Made by a program: the position numbers and the translations under genes. The notes beneath the pieces are model-generated. The model was not told the origin of the DNA, ran no database searches, and saw only the letters and a list, made by a program, of their open reading frames with translations. A DNA stretch of 64,000 nt from JBECKS01 sp964557005 (lineage in GTDB: Bacteria; Pseudomonadota; Gammaproteobacteria; Pseudomonadales; JBECKS01). Where the stretch lies: positions 66,625-130,624 of the forward strand of contig CAZKYI010000007.1 in NCBI GenBank assembly GCA_964557005.1, read 5' to 3'. Below are positions 43,529 through 52,420 of the stretch, in pieces. Positions within the stretch are counted from its first letter, which is position 1. Each line of letters starts with the position of its first letter.

Positions 43529-44611
43529 TCAGTAGCCGCCCTTGCGCGGTTCTGCCTGATTCTCCAAGGCTCTGCCGCGATAGGCGCGAGGTGACATACC
43601 CGTCCATTTCTTGAAAGCCCTGCCAAAATTGGAAGGGTCACTAAAGCCCAGCAAGCTCGAAATTTCATCAATGGTATGCGGGGAATGACAAAGATATTCA
43701 ATCGCTTCTGTTTTCCTGACATTATCAAGAATTTTCTGGAAACTGTTGTCAGCCGCCTTCAACTTTCGTTTGAGCGAACGTGATGACATATTCAACTCAT
43801 GTGAAACATCTTCCAGATCAGGGTACACACCTTTTTCAGCCTCTATACACTTTCTCACTCTGGCCACAATGCCTTGCTGCATCGGTTCTATGGTCATTAA
43901 CTGATCTTCACAATGGCGCTGCGCCATCTGCGAAATCAATTTATCAGGGTTTTTCAGGGGAGCATCCATCAAGGATTTGGGAATGCGAATCTGGTTAATA
44001 CTGTGGCCAAAACTGACACCACTCAACAAATCGGCCACCTGACCCGTAAGCAATTCAGGTTTTTCCAGAGAAATACGCGCCTCGGTTTCAGACATCAGGC
44101 GCTTGAGAATTTCATCACCGAATATCTCAGTACTCACCCGCATCAAAATGCCCAGAATGGTTTGTACCCAGAATTTGCTACCCTCGCCCAAATCCGCCTG
44201 ACTTTCCATCTGAATGATATTGAACTCGCCTTCCTCAACAATCGACAAGGCAAACAAGGTGGTGCGGGTACGAAAGTATTTGGTGAGCATGGTGATGGCT
44301 TCACCCAGCGTGCTCGCATTACCAGCGGCATATCCAATATAGCCATGTTTTTTCAGCGAGATACTGGCACCGAATTCAAAACCAATCAGCGGGTTTCGGC
44401 CAAGTTTCTGCAAGCTTTTGGAAAAACTGTTGTAATCAATCGAGTAGTAAATCCATTCATCACCCTTTTCCAGATCCTCTTCCTGTATACCTGCGGCATC
44501 AAGAATAAGTTGCCGCTCAATACCCTTGGTTTCCATGAAATCCATGAGATAGCGCATGTAATCTGCGGCGAAGCCATGTTGAACCACTTCTTCTCGGAGC
44601 GTCATGATCAA
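43529..44611 (-). CDS. AraC-family regulator with arabinose-binding-like N-domain
   Basis: 360 residues. The N-terminal ~200 residues are the ligand-sensing domain of OruR/ArgR2-type AraC proteins (GFEFGASISLKKHGYIGYAAGNASTLGEAI). The C-terminal double helix-turn-helix includes MSSRSLKRKLK and LLGFSDPSNFGRAFKKWTGMSPRAYR. It is directly upstream of the HSDL2-like gene and may regulate it and the acyl-CoA synthetase. Effector unknown. Confidence 0.9.
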   Translation of the reverse strand: MIMTLREEVVQHGFAADYMRYLMDFMETKGIERQLILDAAGIQEEDLEKGDEWIYYSIDYNSFSKSLQKLGRNPLIGFEFGASISLKKHGYIGYAAGNASTLGEAITMLTKYFRTRTTLFALSIVEEGEFNIIQMESQADLGEGSKFWVQTILGILMRVSTEIFGDEILKRLMSETEARISLEKPELLTGQVADLLSGVSFGHSINQIRIPKSLMDAPLKNPDKLISQMAQRHCEDQLMTIEPMQQGIVARVRKCIEAEKGVYPDLEDVSHELNMSSRSLKRKLKAADNSFQKILDNVRKTEAIEYLCHSPHTIDEISSLLGFSDPSNFGRAFKKWTGMSPRAYRGRALENQAEPRKGGY

Positions 44612-44671
44612 ATCCTGTGCTGTATTGCTGTCCTAATATAACCGACAAGCACGGCGATGCAAGCAAAGAAG

Positions 44672-45838
44672 TCAGGAAGCAATCACCACCTGATCACGGC
44701 CTCGTTCCTTGGCTTTATAAAGCGCGTTATCAGCACGCTCAATCAAACCTTCCATGTCCTCGGCATCCAGAAGCTCTGCTACCCCTGCACTTAAACGCAC
44801 CTGAACTTCATGACCGTTATCGGCTGTCAGCGTTTGTGTTGATAATGCTGTACGTAAACGATCAATACTTTTCATCGCCTCATAAGCTGCGCAATTTGAA
44901 AACACAAACAAAAATTCTTCGCCACCATAGCGCCCAAGCGCATCATCTTTCCTGCTTAATTGCTGTGCTTTTTGCGCAAGCATCTTGAGCACCTTGTCTC
45001 CAAAAGGGTGCCCATAGCTGTCATTGATTTTTTTGAAGTGGTCCAGATCGAGCATGGCAATGGAAAGTGTACGATTATTTTCACGTGCAAATTTTAATTC
45101 CTGTTGCAGGTATTCCATGATGGAGCGGCGATTCATCAAACCAGTCAGGGAATCCTTCGCCGAAATCACCCGCAAATCCTCTTCTCTACGCTGCCAGGCT
45201 GAAGTGAGATAACCCAAAATCATCATGCCCAGAAAAATACTCACCAGCATCAATGACCATTGAAAAAACAAATCCGTTTGCGAGAAATTTTTAATGTAGG
45301 CATGTTCGCCCATCATATACGAGCGCATGTCGTAAGGCAGATAACCATCGATGTAGCTCAATGTAATCATGCTTGCCAGTGTGGCTACCTGCGTATAAAA
45401 AATATAACGCGGCTCCAATGCCACAAACCCTATCGACGCATAGATAAACAATAAAAACCAACTGAAGCCATCAAACAAACCCAAACAGGAGAATAACAAA
45501 GGCAAGCACAACGACAGTGCTGTCAGATTCATAATCAAGGCCAGTTTCGCCAGTGACGGGTTGTGCTTGACCAGTGAGGCAAAAACACGAATCGCAAAAA
45601 ACACACCTGCAGAAAAAAAAGAAATGGCCTGAACCCAGGGCAGGTTTTCACGCGGCACATATAAACCCTGAATCGGGAACAGGATTTGAAATGTCGATAC
45701 AGCACCACCAAGCAAAAACAACAGGCAGGTACAATCGGCAATAAATCTGGCCTTATCTGCATTACTCCAGAAATATAAATGCCCGATATTTTCCAGACTG
45801 TAGTCTTTTCTGAAATTCTCAATCACCTTGTTAAACAT
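44672..45838 (-). CDS. Membrane diguanylate cyclase (GGDEF)
   Basis: 388 residues. Five or six transmembrane helices (about 30-215) form an unclassified sensor part, followed by a GGDEF domain with the active RYGGEEF motif near residue 305. The product-inhibition I-site RxxD (RKDD) is five residues before it. So it likely makes c-di-GMP and is feedback inhibited. Input signal unknown. It lies between LysR and AraC genes on the same strand. Confidence 0.93.
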   Translation of the reverse strand: MFNKVIENFRKDYSLENIGHLYFWSNADKARFIADCTCLLFLLGGAVSTFQILFPIQGLYVPRENLPWVQAISFFSAGVFFAIRVFASLVKHNPSLAKLALIMNLTALSLCLPLLFSCLGLFDGFSWFLLFIYASIGFVALEPRYIFYTQVATLASMITLSYIDGYLPYDMRSYMMGEHAYIKNFSQTDLFFQWSLMLVSIFLGMMILGYLTSAWQRREEDLRVISAKDSLTGLMNRRSIMEYLQQELKFARENNRTLSIAMLDLDHFKKINDSYGHPFGDKVLKMLAQKAQQLSRKDDALGRYGGEEFLFVFSNCAAYEAMKSIDRLRTALSTQTLTADNGHEVQVRLSAGVAELLDAEDMEGLIERADNALYKAKERGRDQVVIAS

Positions 45839-45873
45839 ACGTTTATTTCCATGATTAGAGGGGGTATGTGATT

Positions 45874-46719
45874 CTAGACCGCTTTTACCTTCAATAAAAA
45901 GTAAGGCAGTAATTTTTCAATCGCCTTACGTTGTGGTGAGGATTCCGAATAACAGGCATAAATTTTTCGTTTAAAAATCGGTGCATGCTTGCTGTCAAAG
46001 CAAGTGAACTTTCTGTTTGAATTCACCTGTAACGCAGGTAGATAAGCACAGGCATTCAATTCAAACATCAGACTTTTCGCCAGCAGAAGATTATCCGTAT
46101 GCAGCACAGGATTCAGACCCCTGGGAAATTTCCTGCTGACAAACAGGTTAAAATCATCTCCCCAATCCACATGAATATAAGTCTCGTTCGAAAAATCCAT
46201 GCCAACACTTTGATTGGCTGAAGCCAGCACCAATTCCAAAGTGCCCAGTGCTGTACTCTTCCAGCCATTTTGTTTAATCGGGGCATAGGCCAAAGCCAGA
46301 TCAATTTCGTTATTAAACAATCTGGTATGAAGATCGTTGGCAGCACAGGTAAACGCTTGCAGGAACAGGTTCTGCTCAGCTAACAACGCAGGCAAAGGGT
46401 ACTCGAACAATTCGTGCCAAAGCGCTTCACTCGATGCAATGCGAATGGTATTCCTGCTTTCAGATTCACCCGCCAAATCCTGTCTGGCGCTAGCCCACGC
46501 CATCAATATCGATTCTGCATGCCTGAGAAACTTTTCGCCCTCAGACGTGAGTGCAACCTGCTTGGTATTACGCTCAAACAAACGCGCGTCGAGTTGCTCT
46601 TCCAACTGTTGAATACGCGCACTGACCGTTGATTGCGTGATATACAAGTTGCTGGCTGCCTTGCCAAAATGACGCGTGCTGGCCACTTCCAGAAAGGTAT
46701 GCAAGAGATTGGAATCCAT
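45874..46719 (-). CDS. LysR-family transcriptional regulator
   Basis: 281 residues. N-terminal winged helix MDSNLLHTFLEVASTRHFGKAASNLYITQSTVSARIQQLEEQLDARLFER, then the effector-binding domain. The helix region resembles HdfR. A 25-bp near-perfect palindrome 25 bp before its start codon is a likely binding site. Target genes may include the divergent acidic peptide gene at 46844 and lysR itself. Confidence 0.9.
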   Translation of the reverse strand: MDSNLLHTFLEVASTRHFGKAASNLYITQSTVSARIQQLEEQLDARLFERNTKQVALTSEGEKFLRHAESILMAWASARQDLAGESESRNTIRIASSEALWHELFEYPLPALLAEQNLFLQAFTCAANDLHTRLFNNEIDLALAYAPIKQNGWKSTALGTLELVLASANQSVGMDFSNETYIHVDWGDDFNLFVSRKFPRGLNPVLHTDNLLLAKSLMFELNACAYLPALQVNSNRKFTCFDSKHAPIFKRKIYACYSESSPQRKAIEKLLPYFLLKVKAV

Positions 46720-46744
46720 AATTTCAAACAGTAAAAAGATTGAT

Positions 46745-46769
46745 TTTTTCGATTAGTCTAATCGAAAAA
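46745..46769. promoter_or_regulatory. Palindromic operator between lysR and acidic peptide gene
   Basis: TTTTTCGATTAG (46745-46756), one central T, CTAATCGAAAAA (46758-46769): 12-bp perfect arms. Fits a LysR-type site (T-N11-A) in the divergent promoter region. The A/T ends might also act as a hairpin, but position favours an operator. Confidence 0.6.
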
Positions 46770-46843
46770 TATTGTTTGCGGCCAGATTTTTTCGCACCTA
46801 AATTCGCGCTGCCTGTACCTTAACTTTTAGCCTGGAACACCTT

Positions 46844-47035
46844 ATGAAACTTATCCTCGTTTTAGTATTTTCCATGAGTTTTCTCCATCCGGTTTGGGCA
46901 GAAGAAGACTATCACCATTCCGAATATGGCTCAGGATACTACGACGAATCTGATTCCTATGGTGATGAACAGGAACAGTATGAAGACGAATACGGAGAAG
47001 AAAACTATCAGGACGATGCCTACTCAGACGAATAA
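46844..47035 (+). CDS. Secreted, extremely acidic Tyr-rich small protein
   Basis: 63 residues. Signal peptide 1-19 (cleavage VWA-EE). The mature 44 residues hold 19 Asp/Glu, 9 Tyr and no Lys or Arg, in loose (D/E)-x-Y repeats. No family is recognised. Such composition suggests metal or cation binding, or a disordered periplasmic chaperone-like peptide. It is divergent from lysR and 30 bp before another small acidic gene. Confidence 0.6.
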   Translation: MKLILVLVFSMSFLHPVWAEEDYHHSEYGSGYYDESDSYGDEQEQYEDEYGEENYQDDAYSDE

Positions 47036-47065
47036 GCAAACTTTAATCAAGCGAGGGCTGCTAAA

Positions 47066-47263
47066 ATGAGTAAAAAAGACAAAAATGATATTGAAGATGA
47101 TTTTGAAGAAGAAATCGCAGAAGACAATTTTGTCGATTACGACGAATCACGTCGCAAGAATATCCAAAACGATCATCACAAGCGTTATATCCGCGAACAA
47201 CTGCATCTCAGGGAACTGGCGCGCGAATTTAACCTCAGCCCTGAAGATTTAAGAAATATCTAG
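47066..47263 (+). CDS. Small acidic/basic cytoplasmic protein
   Basis: 65 residues: a Asp/Glu-rich N-half (residues 5-27), then a basic helical half RRKNIQNDHHKRYIREQLHLRELAREFNL. The general layout is like the PA3496-type small proteins of pseudomonads, but I cannot confirm homology. A terminator follows immediately, so it closes the short transcript that begins at 46844 or near it. Confidence 0.6.
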   Translation: MSKKDKNDIEDDFEEEIAEDNFVDYDESRRKNIQNDHHKRYIREQLHLRELAREFNLSPEDLRNI

Positions 47264-47271
47264 AAACAAAC

Positions 47272-47300
47272 AAAAAAGCCCTGAAAGTCAGGGCTTTTTT
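47272..47300. terminator. Bidirectional Rho-independent terminator
   Basis: A-tract (47272-47277), GCCCTGA / TCAGGGC stem (47278-47284 and 47288-47294) with AAG loop, T-tract (47295-47300). Serves the small gene on the plus strand and icd on the minus strand, whose stop is 11 bp away. Confidence 0.92.
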
Positions 47301-47310
47301 ATCTCCAAAA

Positions 47311-49527
47311 TTACAAAGCAGCCAGAATCTTGTTGAAGGTCTGGCTTGGACGCATCGCCGCACTGACCTTTTCACGATCAGGGTGATAATACCCGCCCAT
47401 ATCCACGGGATTGCCTTCCACCGCCAGCAACTCTTCCAGAATTTTATTTTCGTTGGCAGACAAATCCTGATAAATCCCGCCAAATTTGTTTTTCAATTCA
47501 GCGTCGTCATTCTGGTTGGCAAGCGCTTCGGCCCAATACATACACAGATAAAAATGACTGCCACGATTATCCAGCTCACCCACACGTCTTGAAGGACTCT
47601 TGTTATTTTCGAGTAATTTTTCTGTCGCCTTATCCAGAGATTTCGATAACAACTCGGCACGTTTGTTATTTTTCTTCACCGCAAAATCTTCAAAAGAAAC
47701 TGCCAGAGCCAGAAACTCACCGAGGGAATCCCAACGCAAGTGACCTTCTTCAATAAACTGTTGCACATGCTTGGGCGCAGAACCACCTGCACCCGTTTCA
47801 AACAAACCACCGCCCGCAATCAAAGGCACAATTGACAGCATTTTGGCACTGGTGCCCAGCTCCAGAATCGGGAACAAATCGGTGAGATAATCACGCAACA
47901 CGTTACCCGTTGCAGAAATGGTGTCCTTGCCTTTTTTCATACGCTCCAGTGAATAACGCATGGCGTAATCGAGCGGGAAAATATGAATTTCCAAACCCTG
48001 GGTATCGTAATCTTTCAGATACTTACGCACCTTGCGAATCAAATTGGCATCGTGCGGGCGCTCGTAATTCAACCAGAACACCACTGGCGTATTGGAAAGA
48101 CGCGCGCGTGTCACTGCCAATTTAACCCAGTCACGCACAGGAATATCCTTGGTTTGACAGGCTCGCCAGATGTCACCTTTTTCTACCTCGTGTGACAGCA
48201 GAATGTTGCCTTGCTCATCAACAATGCGCATGGTGCCGTCCGCTTCAAGCTCATAGGTTTTGTCATGCGAACCATATTCCTCTGCTTTTTGCGCCATCAA
48301 ACCCACATTCGCGACAGAACCCATGGTGGTTGGGTCAAAGGCATCATGGTGCTTACAGAAATTAATCACTTCCTGATAAATGGTGGCGTAGTTGGAATCG
48401 GGAATCACAGCTTTGGTATCTTTCAACTTGCCATCAGTTCCCCACATTTTTCCGCCTTCACGAATCATCGCAGGCATGGAAGCATCCACAATCACGTCAC
48501 TGGGCACATGCAGGTTGGAAATACCTTTATCGGAATTCACCATCGCCAGCTCAGGGCGACGCTCATAACAATTATAAATCGCTTCCTTGATTTCCTGACG
48601 CTGGGTGTAAGGTAGTGTTTCAATTTTTTTATAGATGTCACTCAAACCCGATTTCGGATCAACGCCCAACTGTGCAAAAGTTTCACCGTATTTCTCGAAC
48701 AAATCCTTGAAGTACACCTGCACCACATGGCCAAAAACAATCGGGTGAGAAATCTTCATCATGGTGGCTTTAACATGCAAAGAGAACAGCAACTTGGCCT
48801 TGCGTGCACCGTCCATTTCTTCTTCAATAAATTTTCGGAGCTCTTTTACGCTCATATACATGGAATCGAGAATTTCGCCTTCCAGTAACGGGAGTTGTCT
48901 TTTGACTGTGACTTCACCTGCCTTGTTTACAAATTCAATGCGTGCAGTGGTGGCCTGTTTAATGACAGTACTTTGCTCGGTGGAAAAGAAATCACCTTTA
49001 CGCATGTGTGCCACGTGGGTGCGCGAACCCTGACTCCACTTGCCCATTTTATGTGGAAACTTTCGTGCATAATTTTTTACTGCTGGCGGTGCGCGGCGAT
49101 CGGAGTTTCCTTCGCGAATAACAGGGTTAACCGCACTACCTAACACTTTCGCATAACGCGCTTTGATGTCTTTTTCCACGTCGTTTGCCGGTTCAGCAGG
49201 ATAATCGGGAATGTCGTAACCCTGTTCCTGTAATTCTTTAATGGCAGCCAGCAATTGTGGAATCGATGCACTGATATTGGGCAACTTGATGATATTGGCA
49301 TCAGGCTGTAGTACCAGTTCACTGAGTTCAGTGAGCGTATCGGGAACTTTCTGCTGGTCTTTCAATTTTTCGGGAAAGTTGGCAATGATGCGACCTGCCA
49401 GAGAAATATCACTGGTTTCAACCTCAATACCTGCCTGTTTGGCAAAGCCTTCCACGATGGGTAAGAAGGAATAAGTCGCCAGCATGGGCGCTTCATCAGT
49501 TTCGGTATAAATAATTTTGTTTGTCAT
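47311..49527 (-). CDS. icd: Monomeric NADP-dependent isocitrate dehydrogenase
   Basis: 738 residues, the length of the monomeric IDH family (unrelated in size to the ~415-residue dimeric form). Starts MTNKIIYTETDEAPMLATYSFLPIV and has the substrate loop LPNISASIPQL and GTDGKLKDTKAVIPDSNYATIYQ. Oxidises isocitrate to 2-oxoglutarate in the TCA cycle with NADP+. Monotonic on its own transcript, with a terminator at its 3' end. Confidence 0.96.
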   Translation of the reverse strand: MTNKIIYTETDEAPMLATYSFLPIVEGFAKQAGIEVETSDISLAGRIIANFPEKLKDQQKVPDTLTELSELVLQPDANIIKLPNISASIPQLLAAIKELQEQGYDIPDYPAEPANDVEKDIKARYAKVLGSAVNPVIREGNSDRRAPPAVKNYARKFPHKMGKWSQGSRTHVAHMRKGDFFSTEQSTVIKQATTARIEFVNKAGEVTVKRQLPLLEGEILDSMYMSVKELRKFIEEEMDGARKAKLLFSLHVKATMMKISHPIVFGHVVQVYFKDLFEKYGETFAQLGVDPKSGLSDIYKKIETLPYTQRQEIKEAIYNCYERRPELAMVNSDKGISNLHVPSDVIVDASMPAMIREGGKMWGTDGKLKDTKAVIPDSNYATIYQEVINFCKHHDAFDPTTMGSVANVGLMAQKAEEYGSHDKTYELEADGTMRIVDEQGNILLSHEVEKGDIWRACQTKDIPVRDWVKLAVTRARLSNTPVVFWLNYERPHDANLIRKVRKYLKDYDTQGLEIHIFPLDYAMRYSLERMKKGKDTISATGNVLRDYLTDLFPILELGTSAKMLSIVPLIAGGGLFETGAGGSAPKHVQQFIEEGHLRWDSLGEFLALAVSFEDFAVKKNNKRAELLSKSLDKATEKLLENNKSPSRRVGELDNRGSHFYLCMYWAEALANQNDDAELKNKFGGIYQDLSANENKILEELLAVEGNPVDMGGYYHPDREKVSAAMRPSQTFNKILAAL

Positions 49528-49565
49528 ACGCTCCTCATTAACAATTTAACCCTGTGGAATGATTA

Positions 49566-51044
49566 TCAGGCCAAGGCAGCCTGTTTACCAGCCATACGAC
49601 CAAAAAATGTTGCATCACCCACCGACATACCCGATGCGTAGCCTGCCGCTGTTCTGGGAACACCTGCGGTGGTGCGCCCTGCCGCAAACAAGCCTTTAAT
49701 CGGGTTTCGCTCCATATCCAACACCTCACCTGTCGGCAAGGTATCCAGACCACCCAGAGTAAAATAGGGAAACCATGCGCCCCGCCCTGGAGTCACATCC
49801 AGAGCTGCATAAGGTGCTTTGATTTCTTTTAGCCAATCCGCGCTTTTATGGAAAATGGGGTCTTCACCTGCTGCCGCCTTGCGGTTATAGAAGCTGATGG
49901 TGTGCGTCAGTTGTTCTGCATCAAGATTCAGCTCTGCCGCCAATTCCTCGATAGTTTCGCCAGTGCCTGCAAAATCTGCGTTGAGGAATACGGGTTTTTC
50001 AAACTCGTCTGCACTCACAATCATGTAAACGCGGTCACCCGTTTGTCGCAGCACATGGTAGGCCACGCGCCCGTGATAACAGTCTTCGTTAATGAAGCGT
50101 TGCGCCTGGGCATTCACCAGAATGCCATAAGTGAGTGACGCGGGTGGATAATAGGGCATGGTGACAAAGGCCTCCATCATGTTCACCAGTGCAGCCCCCA
50201 CACCCTGCCCCATCAAAATACCTGCGCCAGTATCGAAGGGATTACCAATGGGAATGTTGGCGTTTTTGAGCATCGGGGTGAATCTGGCCACCATCTCTGC
50301 ATTCATGCAGTAACCCCCTGCACACAGAATTACACCTTTATTGGCTTTAATCGCCAGCTCTTCTCCATCTTTTCTGACCAGCAGCCCCACGATTTCATTG
50401 GCTTTGTTTTTAATCAGGGTGAGCGCACGGGTGTCGTAGTGCACTTCGATGTTACGTTTTTCCACCTGTGCGGTGAGTATTTTCATCAACAAGGGGCCAC
50501 CGTTGTCCCCCTCCACTTGCAGGTTATGACCGCGCGGGCAAGGTTTGGCCATTTCACGAAAGGGCCACGCTTTTTCATTGCCCGTGTACAGAATGCAGTC
50601 GTCGGTCATCGCCATAATTGCACGTTCCTTGTATTCGGAATCCTTGTAAGGCACGCCCTGACTCACCAGCCAGTTAAAGTGCTCCAGACTGCCATCAACA
50701 TAAGCGCGGATTTTGGCTTCATCTCCCAAATCGCCCATCGCTGCTTTCATAAAGGTGAACATCGCTTCGGTGCTGTCGTCATAGCCACAGGCTTGTTGTA
50801 CCCGCGTACCCCCATGACCACCCATGTAGATTTCCGCACTCGACAGCGCCGTTGAACCACCACTCGCGCTTGCCACTTCAATGATGCAGGTCTTTGTACC
50901 CGCATCATGCGCTTCAATGGCAGCACAGGCTCCGGCACCACCAAAGCCCACCACAATCACATCGTGTTCCATTGCCCATCGGGAAATATCACTATCAAGT
51001 CTGGGGCGAATAGGTGAAGCTTTTTGCGGGCTGGTCGAAGTCAT
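49566..51044 (-). CDS. 3-ketosteroid dehydrogenase-like flavoprotein
   Basis: 492 residues of the succinate dehydrogenase/fumarate reductase/KstD flavoprotein fold. FAD motif VIVVGFGGAGACAAIEA near residues 29-45, GGSTALSSAEIYMGG, and the C-terminal GLFAAGRTTAGVPRTAAGYASGMSVGDATFFGRMAG. The FGGAGACAA form is common in Delta4- and Delta1-ketosteroid dehydrogenases and their relatives. Divergent from the hsaA-like gene over a 180-bp gap, so part of a steroid module. Which ring bond it desaturates is not resolved. Confidence 0.82.
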   Translation of the reverse strand: MTSTSPQKASPIRPRLDSDISRWAMEHDVIVVGFGGAGACAAIEAHDAGTKTCIIEVASASGGSTALSSAEIYMGGHGGTRVQQACGYDDSTEAMFTFMKAAMGDLGDEAKIRAYVDGSLEHFNWLVSQGVPYKDSEYKERAIMAMTDDCILYTGNEKAWPFREMAKPCPRGHNLQVEGDNGGPLLMKILTAQVEKRNIEVHYDTRALTLIKNKANEIVGLLVRKDGEELAIKANKGVILCAGGYCMNAEMVARFTPMLKNANIPIGNPFDTGAGILMGQGVGAALVNMMEAFVTMPYYPPASLTYGILVNAQAQRFINEDCYHGRVAYHVLRQTGDRVYMIVSADEFEKPVFLNADFAGTGETIEELAAELNLDAEQLTHTISFYNRKAAAGEDPIFHKSADWLKEIKAPYAALDVTPGRGAWFPYFTLGGLDTLPTGEVLDMERNPIKGLFAAGRTTAGVPRTAAGYASGMSVGDATFFGRMAGKQAALA

Positions 51045-51224
51045 GGAAGTTCCTGTGGTGATGGTAATTGGTAGCCAAGTATTTGAATGCGAAAGAATTA
51101 TATTTTGGATATGCGCCGAAGCACTCCTATATTTGGGTGATGATGGCTACGGGAGCCGCCTATAGTATCGTTGGCACTGAATACCCCCGAAACCTGATGT
51201 CTGATAATAAATAATGGAGAGGAT

Positions 51225-52418
51225 ATGACTACTGAATTCAGCCTTGGCTCACCAAGAGCAAATGACCTCATTGCAAAAGCCGTTGCCTTGCAACCCGTTT
51301 TAAAACAACGCTCTGCACAGGCCACAAAAGACGGGCAGGTTCCAGCAGAAACCATTCAGGATTTTCAGAATGCAGGCTTCTTCAAAATTCTCCAGCCCGC
51401 CAAATGGGGTGGTTATGAAATGGATCCGCAAGTGTTCTATGCCGTGCAACGTGAAATCGCCAAAGCCTGCACTTCAACAGGCTGGATTATGGGCGTGATT
51501 GCCGTACATAACTGGCAGTTGGGGTTGTTTGATGACAAGGCAGCACAAGATGTTTGGGGCAAGAATCCCGCCACGCTGATTTCTTCTTCCTATGCGCCCG
51601 TTGGAAAAATCGAAAAAGTGGAAGGCGGTTATAAAGTGAGCGGCCAATGGGGATTTTCCAGTGGCTCTCATCATTGCGATTGGGTATTTCTGGGTGGCGT
51701 AGTGCCAGAACCGAATGACCCTTTCAACATGGCCAATTACCGCACCTTCCTGATTCCACGCGCGGATTATGAAGTGATTCAAAACTGGGATGTTGTGGGC
51801 TTGAAAGCAACTGGCTCCAACGATGTAAAAGTATCTGGTGCTTTCGTTCCGGAATATCGCACACAAAAACTGATTGATGGATTTAACTGCTCAAGCCCTG
51901 GCAATGCCGTTAACACTGCGCCCTTGTATCGTTTACCTTTTGGACAAGTGTTTGTGCGTTCGGTGTGTACCGCTTCTTTGGGTGCACTCGAAGGTGCACT
52001 GGACAGTTTTATTGAAACGGCCAAAACCCGCATGGTCGGCCCCTTTATGATGAAAGATGATCCTTTCGCCAGAAAAATTGCTTCCGAAGTAAAAGCGGGT
52101 ATTCGCGAAATGGCGACCATTATGAATCAGAACTTTGATGAAATGATGGAACTTGCGCGTGCAGGCAAACCGATTCCTGTCGATTCCCGTGCACTGTATC
52201 GCTATGACTCTGCCATTGTTGCAGACCGTTGTGCCGCCCTGTGTGCCCTGATGTTAAAAGCCAGCGGCAGCAAGGGTATTTTCCGAGGCAACGGTGTGTT
52301 AGAGCGCTATCTGGATATTATTGCCAGTCAGGCGCATGTTGCTAACAACGTGCCGCTTTATAGTGGCAATCTGGGCGGCGTGATGTTTGGTGCAGACAAC
52401 GCAGATTTAAATATTTAG
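51225..52418 (+). CDS. hsaA: Flavin-dependent 3-HSA hydroxylase, oxygenase component
   Basis: 397 residues with an acyl-CoA-dehydrogenase-type fold. KWGGYEMDPQVFYAVQREIAKACTSTGWIMGV is the signature of HsaA/TesA2-type two-component hydroxylases, which hydroxylate the phenolic secosteroid 3-HSA to the catechol 3,4-DHSA. A GGAGAGG ribosome binding site supports the start. No reductase component (HsaB) is in the window. First gene of a tight five-gene operon. Confidence 0.88.
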   Translation: MTTEFSLGSPRANDLIAKAVALQPVLKQRSAQATKDGQVPAETIQDFQNAGFFKILQPAKWGGYEMDPQVFYAVQREIAKACTSTGWIMGVIAVHNWQLGLFDDKAAQDVWGKNPATLISSSYAPVGKIEKVEGGYKVSGQWGFSSGSHHCDWVFLGGVVPEPNDPFNMANYRTFLIPRADYEVIQNWDVVGLKATGSNDVKVSGAFVPEYRTQKLIDGFNCSSPGNAVNTAPLYRLPFGQVFVRSVCTASLGALEGALDSFIETAKTRMVGPFMMKDDPFARKIASEVKAGIREMATIMNQNFDEMMELARAGKPIPVDSRALYRYDSAIVADRCAALCALMLKASGSKGIFRGNGVLERYLDIIASQAHVANNVPLYSGNLGGVMFGADNADLNI

Positions 52419-52420
52419 TC

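Noticed and set aside
43913..44641. 242-codon plus-strand frame over the AraC gene
   Set aside because: Fully antisense to the AraC coding region and shows no recognisable domain.
46745..46769. Reading the palindrome as a terminator of lysR or the small gene
   Set aside because: It lies before the start codons of both divergent genes, so an operator fits better.
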